NCBI GenBank assembly: GCA_023433825.1
Contig: JAEYTU010000649.1
Span: forward strand, 1-7,340
DNA length: 7,340 bases
Direction: 5' to 3'
DNA from: Planctomycetota bacterium
GTDB lineage: Bacteria > Planctomycetota > UBA1135 > UBA2386
Shown here one piece after another: positions 1 through 7,031 of this stretch. Positions within the stretch are counted from its first letter, which is position 1; the number at the start of each line of letters is the position of its first letter. Both the position numbers and the translations under genes were made by a program. The notes beneath the pieces were generated by a model, which worked only from the letters and a program-made list of their open reading frames with translations, searched no databases and was not told where the DNA came from.

Positions 1-900
1 GCCGTCGACATCGACGAACGCGAGCAACGCCGGCGCCGTGACCGGGCCGAACGTCGGTTGCGCGCGACGCGGTCCGAGCGCCGAGCCTTGGTACAGCAGC
101 ACGGCCTGCGCGAGCGATCCCGACGCGGCAACTTCCGGAAACCCATCGCCGTCGAGATCGCCGACCGCGACGACCTGCGCCGTGTCGAGCGCGAGCGGCC
201 GGTAGACGAACGAGCCGCGCAGGTTTTCGAGCCACCCGAGCTGCTGCGATCCGCCGACGACGAGGTCGACGTCGGTGTCGCCGTCGAGATCCGCCGCGAC
301 GAGTGCCGTCACGAATCCGGCGGGCACGGCAAAGCCCGCGGGGAAGAGCGGCGTGAAGGTTCCCGTTCCGTCGTTGCCGAGCGCGACCAGACGCCCGGCG
401 CCGACGACCCACGACGCCGTCACGACGTCGAGGTCGCCATCGCCGTCGACGTCCATGACGGCGGCGGAGACGGCGTTCGTTCCGGCCGGGAACGCCGTCG
501 GGCGCGCCGTGAACTGCATCCGGCCGTCGTTGCGCCACAGCGTCGACAGCGCCGTCGCGCCAAAGCTCGGATGCGCCAGCAGGATGACGTCGAGGTCGCG
601 GTCCCCGTCGACGTCGACCAACTGAACGCTGCCGAACGGCGCATTCGTCGGCGGCAGCGTCGCGGAGACGTCGCGGAACCCCGCCGCCTCCCGGACGAAC
701 ACGCGCACCCCAGTGTGCGTCGCGAAGACGAAGTCGGTGTCGCCGTCGCCGTCGAGGTCACCCGCCGCCGCGGCGAATCCGACGACGTCGCTGCCGAACG
801 GCGAAGGTCGCGCCAGTGCCGCGGAGAACTGGGTTTGCGCCGCGGCGGACGCGGTCGCGAGGCAGGCAAGGATCCACGGCGACAGGGCGAGGCGACTCAT
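1..900 (-). CDS. Secreted FG-GAP/VCBS-repeat beta-propeller protein, 3' end outside window
   Basis: The frame is open for 300 codons from ATG at 900-898 and runs off the left edge. An in-frame TAG at 912-910 fixes this as the first possible start. Residues 1-21 look like a Sec signal peptide: a hydrophobic stretch from about residue 4, then a run ending A-S-A-A-A before Q22. A Cys at 13 (W-I-L-A-C) is a poor lipobox, so a lipoprotein is possible but less likely. The mature part carries six Asp-rich calcium-loop motifs of the D-x-D-G-D type, at about residues 48 (DLDGDGD), 96 (DVDGD), 150 (DVDGDGD), 204 (DLDGD), 248 (DLDGDG) and 297 (DVDG, cut by the edge). Their spacing of 44-54 residues matches blades of an FG-GAP/VCBS (integrin-alpha-like) propeller. 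Such domains bind calcium and mediate adhesion or serve as scaffolds; the ligand cannot be read here. No catalytic domain is visible. It lies 45 bp after sppA on the same strand and may be cotranscribed. The family call is firm, the role unknown. Confidence 0.9.
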   Translation of the reverse strand, partial: MSRLALSPWILACLATASAAAQTQFSAALARPSPFGSDVVGFAAAAGDLDGDGDTDFVFATHTGVRVFVREAAGFRDVSATLPPTNAPFGSVQLVDVDGDRDLDVILLAHPSFGATALSTLWRNDGRMQFTARPTAFPAGTNAVSAAVMDVDGDGDLDVVTASWVVGAGRLVALGNDGTGTFTPLFPAGFAVPAGFVTALVAADLDGDTDVDLVVGGSQQLGWLENLRGSFVYRPLALDTAQVVAVGDLDGDGFPEVAASGSLAQAVLLYQGSALGPRRAQPTFGPVTAPALLAFVDVDG

Positions 901-926
901 GACCGCCCGCTAGTCGCGGGCGGGTC
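901..926 (-). promoter_or_regulatory. GC-rich hairpin between sppA and the FG-GAP gene, touching the start codon
   Basis: An inverted repeat has 8-bp perfect arms CCGCCCGC (903-910) and GCGGGCGG (916-923) around a 5-nt loop. It extends to 10 bp by pairing 901-902 with 925-926 across one bulged base. The stem ends right before the ATG at 900. The only Shine-Dalgarno-like run, GGGCGG read on the minus strand, lies inside the stem. No U-tract follows, so it is not a standard intrinsic terminator. It could be a weak terminator or attenuator after sppA, or a structure that hides the ribosome site of the downstream gene. The structure is seen in the sequence; the function is inferred. Confidence 0.5.
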
Positions 927-945
927 GCACGTCACCGGAACGCGC

Positions 946-2781
946 TCACCGCACCGTCAGCGTCAGCGGCAACCGCGCGTGGACGCGCGGCGTGCGGTCC
1001 TTCGCGGCGTCGAGCAGGAAGCGGACGGCGCCCTCCAGGTCGGCGAACTCGCGCAGCACCGGCAGGACGGCCGCCGGCAAGGTCGTCGCCGACGCATCGC
1101 CGCCGAACGACGCGGCCAGCGACTCGAACAGACCCTTCGGTTCGGGCAGGTGTTGCACTTCGACGTCGTCGCCGAGCTTGGCCTCGGCGCGCACCATCGC
1201 CAGCGCGTCGTCGAGTCCGCCGATCCGGTCGACGAGCTTGTTCTGCACGGCTTGTGCACCGGACCAGACGCGGCCGCCGGCCAGCGGCAGGACATCCTTC
1301 GCGTCCAGCTTCCGTGACGACGCGACGTGCGCGATGAACCGCTCGTAGATCGAGTCGACGAACGCCTGCATCCGCGACTTCGCGTCGTCGTTCCAACCCT
1401 GGTCGATCGCGTCCATCGACGCGGCTTCGTCGAGCGCGATCTGTTCGAAGCGCAGTCCGACGCGGCGCATCAGCGCGCCGGCGTTCGGCTTCATCCCGAA
1501 CACACCGATCGAACCGGTGATCGTCGAGGCCTCGGCGAGGATCGGCCGTCCGAAGCAGGTCACGTAGTACCCACCCGACGCGGCCAGCTCACCCATCGAG
1601 ACGACGACCGGCTTCTTCGCCGACAGGTCGCGCAGCGCCAGCAGGATCGCCTCGCTCGCCGTCGCCGAACCACCGGGCGAATTGATCCGGACGACGACGC
1701 CCTTGATCGCGTCGTTCTCGGCCAGCTTGCGCACCGACGCGACGGTCGGGCCCGACACGATGCTGCCCGGCGACGCCTTCTCGCCGTCGACGATCGCACC
1801 CGACAGGTGCAGCACGGCGACGGTGTCGACCTCGATCTCCTTCTCGCGCTTCGGCGCGAACAGCTCGGTCAGCATCGTCAGCGGGTTCATCGGCTTCTTC
1901 GCCTTCTCCTTGCCGGCATCGACGAATGCGACGTCGGTCGCTCCGAGGTCGAGCGTCAGCGCCGCGTGGGCACCGGACCACGGCACGAGTCGGTCGACGA
2001 GGCCGGCGGCCTTCGCCTGCGCCGCCGTCAGCAGCCGCTGCCCCTGCAGTTCGCGGATCTTCTGCGGCGTCGTCTTGCGGCCGGCCGCGAGACGCGTGCA
2101 GAGATCGTCGTTCATCGTCGTCAGCATCGACCGGTAGTGCTCGCGAAGGTGGCCGCTCATCGACGACAGCACGTACGGCTCGACTGCACCCTTGAAGTCA
2201 CCGCAGCGAACGATGTCCATCTGGACGCCGAGCAGGTCCATCGCGTCCTTCAGGAACAGCACGTTCATCGACGGCGAACGAAGGTCGACCATTCCCATGT
2301 CGGCCATCAGGACGCGATCGCACGCAGCGGCGACCTGCATCTCGACGAGGCTCGCGTTCTCGACGTAGGCGACGGTCTTCCGCTTCGCCGACAGCGCACG
2401 CAGTGCCCGCGTCAGCTCGGCCGTCTGCGCGAGGTTCATCGACGGCGCGCCGGTCAGGTCGAACAGCACCGGCGTCGTGGCCTTCTCGTCGGCGAGCTCG
2501 TTCAGCTTCGTCAGCAGTCCGTAGAACGACTTCGGCTTCCCGCCGCCGCCGGACAGCAAGTCCATCAGTCCCGCGCCGGCCTCGGGGAGATCGCGATAGC
2601 TGCCTTCGAGACGCAGGAACGGGACCTGCGGCTTCGGCGTGGGTTTCGGTGCGGGTTTGGACTCTGGGCGCACGGTCTCGACGACGTCGTCCTGCGCGAC
2701 GAGCGCGGCAGAGGGCGCGACGGCCGAACACAGCACAGCGAGTGGAAGAGCGACGAACAGAGAGGGGAGCGGTGATTTCAT
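946..2781 (-). CDS. sppA: Signal peptide peptidase SppA, long (67K) type, S49 family
   Basis: This 611-residue protein is a serine/lysine-dyad protease of family S49. Members cleave leftover signal peptides at or outside the cytoplasmic membrane. Residues 1-29 form a signal peptide or anchor (basic start, hydrophobic core, A-L-V-A before Q30). A Pro/Lys-rich linker follows at about 38-53. The N-terminal S49-like domain (about 55-300) holds the conserved D-F-K-G-A-V-E-P motif, whose K197 matches the general-base lysine of E. coli SppA (K209). The C-terminal S49 domain (about 317-520) has R-I-N-S-P-G-G (365-371) followed by S-A-T-A-S-E. It also has G-E-L-A-A-S-G-G-Y, whose S402 matches the E. 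coli nucleophile S409. Both catalytic residues are present at near-normal spacing and the length matches the double-domain form, so it should be active. The stop is TGA at 948-946. No alternative ATG, GTG or TTG start lies in frame just upstream, and no clear Shine-Dalgarno is seen. It lies 70 bp after the methyltransferase and 45 bp before the propeller gene. Catalytic assignments come from remembered family motifs. Confidence 0.95.
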   Translation of the reverse strand: MKSPLPSLFVALPLAVLCSAVAPSAALVAQDDVVETVRPESKPAPKPTPKPQVPFLRLEGSYRDLPEAGAGLMDLLSGGGGKPKSFYGLLTKLNELADEKATTPVLFDLTGAPSMNLAQTAELTRALRALSAKRKTVAYVENASLVEMQVAAACDRVLMADMGMVDLRSPSMNVLFLKDAMDLLGVQMDIVRCGDFKGAVEPYVLSSMSGHLREHYRSMLTTMNDDLCTRLAAGRKTTPQKIRELQGQRLLTAAQAKAAGLVDRLVPWSGAHAALTLDLGATDVAFVDAGKEKAKKPMNPLTMLTELFAPKREKEIEVDTVAVLHLSGAIVDGEKASPGSIVSGPTVASVRKLAENDAIKGVVVRINSPGGSATASEAILLALRDLSAKKPVVVSMGELAASGGYYVTCFGRPILAEASTITGSIGVFGMKPNAGALMRRVGLRFEQIALDEAASMDAIDQGWNDDAKSRMQAFVDSIYERFIAHVASSRKLDAKDVLPLAGGRVWSGAQAVQNKLVDRIGGLDDALAMVRAEAKLGDDVEVQHLPEPKGLFESLAASFGGDASATTLPAAVLPVLREFADLEGAVRFLLDAAKDRTPRVHARLPLTLTVR

Positions 2782-2851
2782 GGATCGGTTTCGGCGAAAG
2801 GGCGCGACCGTAGCCGATGGGTGCGTCGGCCTGTCGGACGACCCCTCTCGT

Positions 2852-4069
2852 CTATCCGGACGACTTGCGGAAGAGGACGACGCGATTCGTGTTCGTGCCG
2901 CCGCGGTTGTTCTCGATCCCCCAACAGATCGCCGTCTTCGTGAAGGTCGCGTCGTGGATCAGCACGGCGACCGGCTCGAGACCGGCGTCGCGACCGCACG
3001 GCAGCACGGTCTCTTCGAGGCGCATTCCGCCGTCACGGCGCCCCTGGTTGCGGATCTCGCCGACCTCGAACGCGATGTGCCCACCGGGCCGCAACACGCG
3101 ATGCAACTCGCGGAACACGTCGGTCATCTGCAATCGCCAACTCGCGAGGTTGCGAGCCAGCGGGATCTTCACGGTCGAGAGATCGATCCCGCAGAACCAC
3201 GACCGCAGCCAGTGGTCGTGCCGGTAGGCGATCACGTCGAGGAACGGGGGCGACGTGACGATCAGCGCGACGGCTTCGTCGGCGATTCCCGGCGTGTGCG
3301 CGGCGTCACCGGTCGACAGCTGCGCGCGTTCCCGCAGTTCGGCAGCCGGCTCGAACATGCCGACGTCGGCCAGCAGCTGCTTCGACTTCCGCACGATGCG
3401 CTCGTCGATGCGCCGGTACGGCGGCGTCCGACCGAGACGTTCGTTGATCCGCTTCTGCCCACCGATCGTGACGGCTTGGTTCGGCGGCATCGTGTAGCCG
3501 GAGAAGAATCCGTCGGAGTGTCCGGTCAGCCGATTCGCGGCGACCATCCGGATCCAGCGGTCGACGGCGTCGAGCGTGCCGTCGCGCTCGCGACGCAGCA
3601 GGTGATCGCGCAGCGCGGCGATCTCTCGCAGCGTGTCGGGATGGAAGAAGACGAGCAGTTCATCGGGAGCCGGCTCGGCGCCGTCGCGCGGGATGGCCTT
3701 CAGCCGGTCGACCACCGCCGACAGCCGCGGCGGCGCGAGGCGCGGCTCGCAGAAGACGCGCGCGATCGGGTTGACGTCGTTGCCGAACGGCACGCGGCCG
3801 CACAGCAGCGCCTCGATCGGCGTCGTGCCGCGCCCCATGAACGGGTCGTAGACGACGTCGGATGGCGCGCTGAACCGCTCGACGAAGAACCGCGGCAGCT
3901 CCGGCTTGAAGCACGCGCGGTAGCTGACCTCCTGCAGCGAGTGGCCTTCGCGCTGACGCGTGCCCCAGAACTGGTTGATCAGCGTCGGCACACCGTCGGT
4001 CTCGGTCACGACGGTCTCGCGTTCCCCGATCCGGAGCAGGCCGAGCGCAGTCGCAGTGTCCGACGTCAT
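2852..4069 (-). CDS. Orphan N4/N6-type DNA methyltransferase (TSPPF motif)
   Basis: This 405-residue S-adenosylmethionine-dependent amino-methyltransferase probably acts on DNA. The region before motif I (about 45-66, S-Y-R-A-C-F-K-P-E-L-P-R-F-F) looks like motif X. Motif I is D-P-F-M-G-R-G-T-T (75-83, SAM-binding loop), and the motif II acidic residue is likely D98 in G-N-D-V-N-P. The catalytic motif IV is T-S-P-P-F (272-276), the S/T-P-P-Y/F form often found in N4-cytosine enzymes but not exclusive to them. L-R-P-G-G-H (326-331) follows as a later core motif. The order X, I, II, about 170 residues, then IV suggests that the middle part (about 105-265) holds the target-recognition region. 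No endonuclease gene is adjacent, so a solitary regulatory or protective role is likely; an RNA substrate is not excluded. The start at 4069 is the first possible, because TGA lies two codons upstream. GAAGG directly abuts the ATG, which is too close for a normal ribosome site, so a GTG at residue 21 or 27 is a possible alternative. The stop is TAG at 2854-2852. Confidence 0.9.
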   Translation of the reverse strand: MTSDTATALGLLRIGERETVVTETDGVPTLINQFWGTRQREGHSLQEVSYRACFKPELPRFFVERFSAPSDVVYDPFMGRGTTPIEALLCGRVPFGNDVNPIARVFCEPRLAPPRLSAVVDRLKAIPRDGAEPAPDELLVFFHPDTLREIAALRDHLLRRERDGTLDAVDRWIRMVAANRLTGHSDGFFSGYTMPPNQAVTIGGQKRINERLGRTPPYRRIDERIVRKSKQLLADVGMFEPAAELRERAQLSTGDAAHTPGIADEAVALIVTSPPFLDVIAYRHDHWLRSWFCGIDLSTVKIPLARNLASWRLQMTDVFRELHRVLRPGGHIAFEVGEIRNQGRRDGGMRLEETVLPCGRDAGLEPVAVLIHDATFTKTAICWGIENNRGGTNTNRVVLFRKSSG

Positions 4070-4072
4070 CCT

Positions 4073-4153
4073 TCAGTTGCCGCAACGCAGTTCGAGCGAG
4101 TCGGGCAGCACGTTCGTCGGTGTCGCCGAGAGCTTCTCGTCACTCGTGCTCAT
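4073..4153 (-). CDS. Possible 26-codon leader ORF upstream of the methyltransferase
   Basis: ATG at 4153 opens 26 codons (M-S-T-S-D-E-K-L... ending L-E-L-R-C-G-N) and stops at TGA 4075-4073. The stop is followed by a single AGG codon and then the methyltransferase ATG, all in the same reading frame. The peptide is hydrophilic with no signal or membrane segment, and no strong Shine-Dalgarno precedes it. Possible readings are a short upstream ORF coupled to the next start, an N-terminal extension of the methyltransferase cut by a nonsense codon, or chance. A 26-codon open frame is not significant alone; the tight in-frame junction is the reason to list it. Confidence 0.3.
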   Translation of the reverse strand: MSTSDEKLSATPTNVLPDSLELRCGN

Positions 4154-4159
4154 GCTCGC

Positions 4160-4189
4160 ACGATAGGTCGATGCGACAGCGAACGACAA
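4160..4189 (-). promoter_or_regulatory. Weak candidate promoter for the minus-strand genes
   Basis: Read on the minus strand, TTGTCG (4189-4184) and TATCGT (4165-4160) are separated by 18 nt. Each matches the sigma70 consensus at 4 of 6 positions. Transcription would begin about at the ATG at 4153, giving an almost leaderless message. In DNA this GC-rich such matches arise by chance fairly often, so this is only a pointer to where a minus-strand promoter could be. Confidence 0.2.
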
Positions 4190-4220
4190 CGACGCGCAGC
4201 GTCGCGCGTGACGTCCTTGC

Positions 4221-4250
4221 TTGACATCGCACGACCGACCCGTCCATAAG
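4221..4250 (+). promoter_or_regulatory. Sigma70-like promoter of topA
   Basis: TTGACA at 4221-4226 is a perfect -35 box. CATAAG at 4245-4250 is a 4-of-6 -10 box with an 18-nt spacer (CCATAA at 4244-4249 gives 17). Transcription should start near 4256-4258, leaving a leader of about 17 nt before the topA ATG. The likely start falls in or next to a run of seven C residues (4254-4260). Confidence 0.6.
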
Positions 4251-4263
4251 ACGCCCCCCCTTC

Positions 4264-4267
4264 AGGA
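4264..4267 (+). promoter_or_regulatory. Shine-Dalgarno that sets the topA start
   Basis: AGGA ends 6 nt before ATG at 4274-4276, a normal spacing. This favours the ATG over the TTG codon directly before it (4271-4273). Confidence 0.6.
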
Positions 4268-4273
4268 CGGTTG

Positions 4274-7024
4274 ATGGCATCCAAGAAGCAAGCCGGGAAA
4301 GCCCTCGTGATCGTCGAGTCGCCTGCAAAGGCTCGGACGATCGGCAAATTCCTCGGCTCCGAGTACGTGATCGAGGCCAGCATCGGGCACGTGCGCGACC
4401 TCCCAGGCAACGCTGCGGAGATCCCCGAAGAACTGAAGTCCGAGAAGTGGGCGCGCCTCGGCATCGACGTCGGCAACGAGTTCCGGCCGCTCTACATCGT
4501 TCCGAAGGAGAAGCGCGAACAGATCCGCAAACTGAAGGCGCTGCTGAAGGACGCCGACCAGCTGTACCTCGCGACCGACGAAGACCGCGAAGGGGAATCG
4601 ATCTCGTGGCATCTGCGCGAAGTGCTCGCGCCGAAGGTCCCGATCCGCCGGCTCGTGTTCCACGAGATCACGAAGGAGGCGATCCTCGACGCGCTCGCGC
4701 ACCCGCGCGAGATCGACGAGAACCTCGTCAACGCGCAGGAAGCGCGCCGCCTCGTCGATCGGCTCTACGGCTACTCGGTGTCGCCGCTGCTGTGGAAGAA
4801 GATCAAGCCGAAGCTGTCGGCCGGACGCGTGCAGAGCGTCGCGATCCGACTGATCGTCGATCGCGAGCGCGACCGGATCCGGTTCAAGTCGGCGTCGTAC
4901 TTCGGGATCACTGGGACGTTCGCACAGGGCGGCCACAAGGACGTCGCCGACAAGCCGCCGTTCGACGCCGAGTTGATGTCGGTCGGCGGGCGCCGGATCG
5001 CGATCGGCAAGGACTTCGATCCGGACACGGGGGAACTTCGGCAGGCGAAGAGCGCGAATGCGCAGACGCTCGACAAGCAGTCGGCGCTCCTGCACCTCGA
5101 CGCGAAGGCCGCCGACGCGCTGGTCCAGCGGCTGACCGGCAAGCCGGCGATCGTCGAGAGCCTCGAACAGAAGCCGTACACCGAGCGGCCGGCGCCGCCG
5201 TTCACGACCAGCACGTTGCAGCAGGAGGCCGGTCGCAAGCTGCGCTTCACGGCGCAACGCGCGATGCGCGCCGCGCAGCGCCTCTACGAGAACGGCTTCA
5301 TCACCTACATGCGCACCGACTCGACGACGCTCAGCGCCGAGGCGTTGAGCGCCGCGCGCAAGCTGATCGCGACCGAGTACGGCCCGCAGCACCTCCCGGA
5401 CGCGCCGCGCACCTACCAGACGAAGGTCAAGAACGCGCAGGAAGCCCACGAGGCGATCCGGCCCGCCGGCGCGACGTTCCGTCATCCGCGGGAGGTCGCC
5501 GGCGAACTCGGCGACGACGAACGCCGCGTCTACGACCTGATCTGGAAGCGCACGGTCGCCTGCCAGATGAAGGACGCGAGCGGCAAGCGGACGTCGCTGA
5601 CACTGGCCGTCGACGACGCGCGGTTCCAGGCGACCGGCAAGACGATCGAGTATCCGGGCTTCCGGCTCGCCTACGTCGAGCACGACGAGGACGCCGAGGA
5701 GGCGATCGCCGACGCCGAACGCCTGCTGCCGAACGTCGCGACCGGTGAGCGACTGTCGACCGAAGCGCTGGTTGCCGCCGGGCACGAGACGCAGCCGCCG
5801 GCGCGATTGACCGAAGCGAGCCTGATCAAGGAACTCGAGGCGCGCGGAATCGGTCGGCCGAGCACCTACGCGTCGATCATCGAGACGATCCAAGCGCGCG
5901 ACTACGTCTTCAAGAAGGGCACGGCGCTGGTTCCGACGTTCACGGCGTTCGCCGTCGTGCAGTTGATGGAGCGCTTCCTGAAGCACCTCGTCGACTACGC
6001 GTTCACGGCGAAGATGGAGGACGACCTCGACGAGATCAGCACCGGCAAGCAGAACCGACTGACGTATCTGCGCGCGTTCTACTCAGGCAACGGCAAGCCC
6101 GGCCTCGCGCAAACGCTCGTCGACGTCGACCCGGAGATCGCGCCGCAGGAGATCTGCCGCGTCCAGCACTGGCCGGACGACGGGATCGAAGTTCGCGTCG
6201 GCCGCTACGGGCCGTTCCTCGCGCGTGCCGATGCGCGCGTGTCGTTGCCCGACGAGTTGCCGCCGGACGAGTTGACGCTGGAGCTGGCGAAGGAACTGCT
6301 GGCGAAGGGCGAGGCCGGCCCGCGCAGCCTCGGCAAGGACCCGGCGACGAATCTCGACGTGTTCGTCAAGACCGGGCGCTTCGGTCCGTACTTCCAACTC
6401 GGCACGGCCGAGGAAGCCGGCAAGAACAAGAAGCCGAAGATGGCCTCGCTGCTGAAGGACATGACGCCCGAGACCGTGACGCTCGAGCAAGCGCTCGCGG
6501 TGCTCGCGCTGCCGCGCGAAGTCGGCCGCGCCGTCCCGACGGGCAAGACCGAGGCCGAACCGATCCTGGCCGCGAACGGTCGCTACGGCCCGTACCTGAA
6601 GTGGGGCAGCGAGACGCGCAGTCTGCCGCCCGACGAGTCGTTGCTGACGATCACGCTCGAACGCGCCATGCAAGTCCTCGCCGAGCCGAAGGCCGCGCGC
6701 GGTCGCGGTGGCGCCAGCGCGACGACGAAGGTGCTGCGCGAACTGGGCAAACACCCGGAGTCCGGCGCCGAGGTCCGCGTGCTCGACGGCCGCTACGGCG
6801 CCTACATCGCCGACGGCACGACGAACGCGACCGTTCCGAAAGGCGAGAAGATCGAAGAGCTGACGATGGTGCGCGCCGTCGAACTGCTCGCCGCACGCGC
6901 GGCGCGCGGACCGGCGAAGAAGACGCGGACGGCGTCGCGCGGACGTTCGGGTGGCGCGGCGGCGAAGAAGACCGACGCGGCGGCGAAGCCCGCGGCGAAA
7001 GCGCGCAAGTCGTCGAAACGCTGA
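4274..7024 (+). CDS. topA: DNA topoisomerase I (type IA), zinc-finger-less, with C-terminal repeats and Lys-rich tail
   Basis: This 916-residue enzyme relaxes negative supercoils by transient cleavage of one DNA strand in the cytoplasm. The Toprim domain (about 9-130) has V-E-S-P-A-K with E15 and the metal-binding D-E-D-R-E-G-E (102-108). The core follows, with L-S-A-G-R-V-Q-S-V-A (181-190). The active-site motif G-F-I-T-Y-M-R-T-D-S (341-350) carries nucleophile Y345, equivalent to E. coli Y319. H-E-A-I-R-P (392-397) and G-I-G-R-P-S-T-Y (525-532) are further type IA signatures. The C-terminus has no C4 zinc fingers: only C430 and C628 occur in the whole protein. Four repeats of the G-R-Y/F-G-P/A-Y/F kind start at about 643, 701, 769 and 839, each followed by an L-P/V-P...L-T...A stretch. 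Residues about 876-916 form an Ala/Lys/Arg-rich, histone H1-like tail, as in actinobacterial TopA, probably for DNA binding. The ATG at 4274 is chosen because of AGGA 6 nt upstream; TTG at 4271 would add one residue. The stop is TGA at 7022-7024. Confidence 0.97.
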   Translation: MASKKQAGKALVIVESPAKARTIGKFLGSEYVIEASIGHVRDLPGNAAEIPEELKSEKWARLGIDVGNEFRPLYIVPKEKREQIRKLKALLKDADQLYLATDEDREGESISWHLREVLAPKVPIRRLVFHEITKEAILDALAHPREIDENLVNAQEARRLVDRLYGYSVSPLLWKKIKPKLSAGRVQSVAIRLIVDRERDRIRFKSASYFGITGTFAQGGHKDVADKPPFDAELMSVGGRRIAIGKDFDPDTGELRQAKSANAQTLDKQSALLHLDAKAADALVQRLTGKPAIVESLEQKPYTERPAPPFTTSTLQQEAGRKLRFTAQRAMRAAQRLYENGFITYMRTDSTTLSAEALSAARKLIATEYGPQHLPDAPRTYQTKVKNAQEAHEAIRPAGATFRHPREVAGELGDDERRVYDLIWKRTVACQMKDASGKRTSLTLAVDDARFQATGKTIEYPGFRLAYVEHDEDAEEAIADAERLLPNVATGERLSTEALVAAGHETQPPARLTEASLIKELEARGIGRPSTYASIIETIQARDYVFKKGTALVPTFTAFAVVQLMERFLKHLVDYAFTAKMEDDLDEISTGKQNRLTYLRAFYSGNGKPGLAQTLVDVDPEIAPQEICRVQHWPDDGIEVRVGRYGPFLARADARVSLPDELPPDELTLELAKELLAKGEAGPRSLGKDPATNLDVFVKTGRFGPYFQLGTAEEAGKNKKPKMASLLKDMTPETVTLEQALAVLALPREVGRAVPTGKTEAEPILAANGRYGPYLKWGSETRSLPPDESLLTITLERAMQVLAEPKAARGRGGASATTKVLRELGKHPESGAEVRVLDGRYGAYIADGTTNATVPKGEKIEELTMVRAVELLAARAARGPAKKTRTASRGRSGGAAAKKTDAAAKPAAKARKSSKR

Positions 7025-7031
7025 CGCGACC

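Noticed and set aside
130..760. Repeated short DNA words (gtcgccgtcgaggtc-like) as a CRISPR or DNA repeat array
   Set aside because: They are the coding sequence of the recurring D-x-D-G-D loops of the propeller protein; spacing and sequence vary as expected for protein repeats.
58..1317. Plus-strand open frame of 419 codons
   Set aside because: It is antisense to the FG-GAP gene and the end of sppA, is extremely Arg-rich with no domain, and results from G/C third-position bias.
1327..2775. Plus-strand open frame of 482 codons opposite sppA
   Set aside because: The minus-strand frame has both catalytic SppA motifs and a signal peptide; this frame is an Arg/His-rich shadow.
2813..2830. Weak inverted repeat GCCGA/TCGGC between the methyltransferase and sppA as a terminator
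   Set aside because: It has only 5 bp with an 8-nt loop and no T-run; the 70-bp gap otherwise shows nothing I can support.
4073..4075. Recoding of the TGA before the methyltransferase (selenocysteine or readthrough)
   Set aside because: No supporting hairpin or other recoding signal was recognised, and an ATG follows two codons later, so re-initiation or a separate start is simpler.
4076..4086. Small palindrome gttgc-c-gcaac as an operator
   Set aside because: Its 5-bp arms are too short to separate from chance, and it lies within the possible leader ORF.
2639..4249. Plus-strand open frame of 536 codons opposite the methyltransferase
   Set aside because: The minus strand carries clear methyltransferase motifs. 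This frame runs across a gene boundary and has no recognisable domain.
4271..4273. TTG as the topA start
   Set aside because: The ATG right after it has better Shine-Dalgarno spacing, and the TTG would add only one residue.
4262..5986. Minus-strand open frame of 574 codons opposite topA
   Set aside because: It is antisense to a complete TopA, shows Arg/Leu-rich composition typical of GC-rich shadows, and has no recognisable family.
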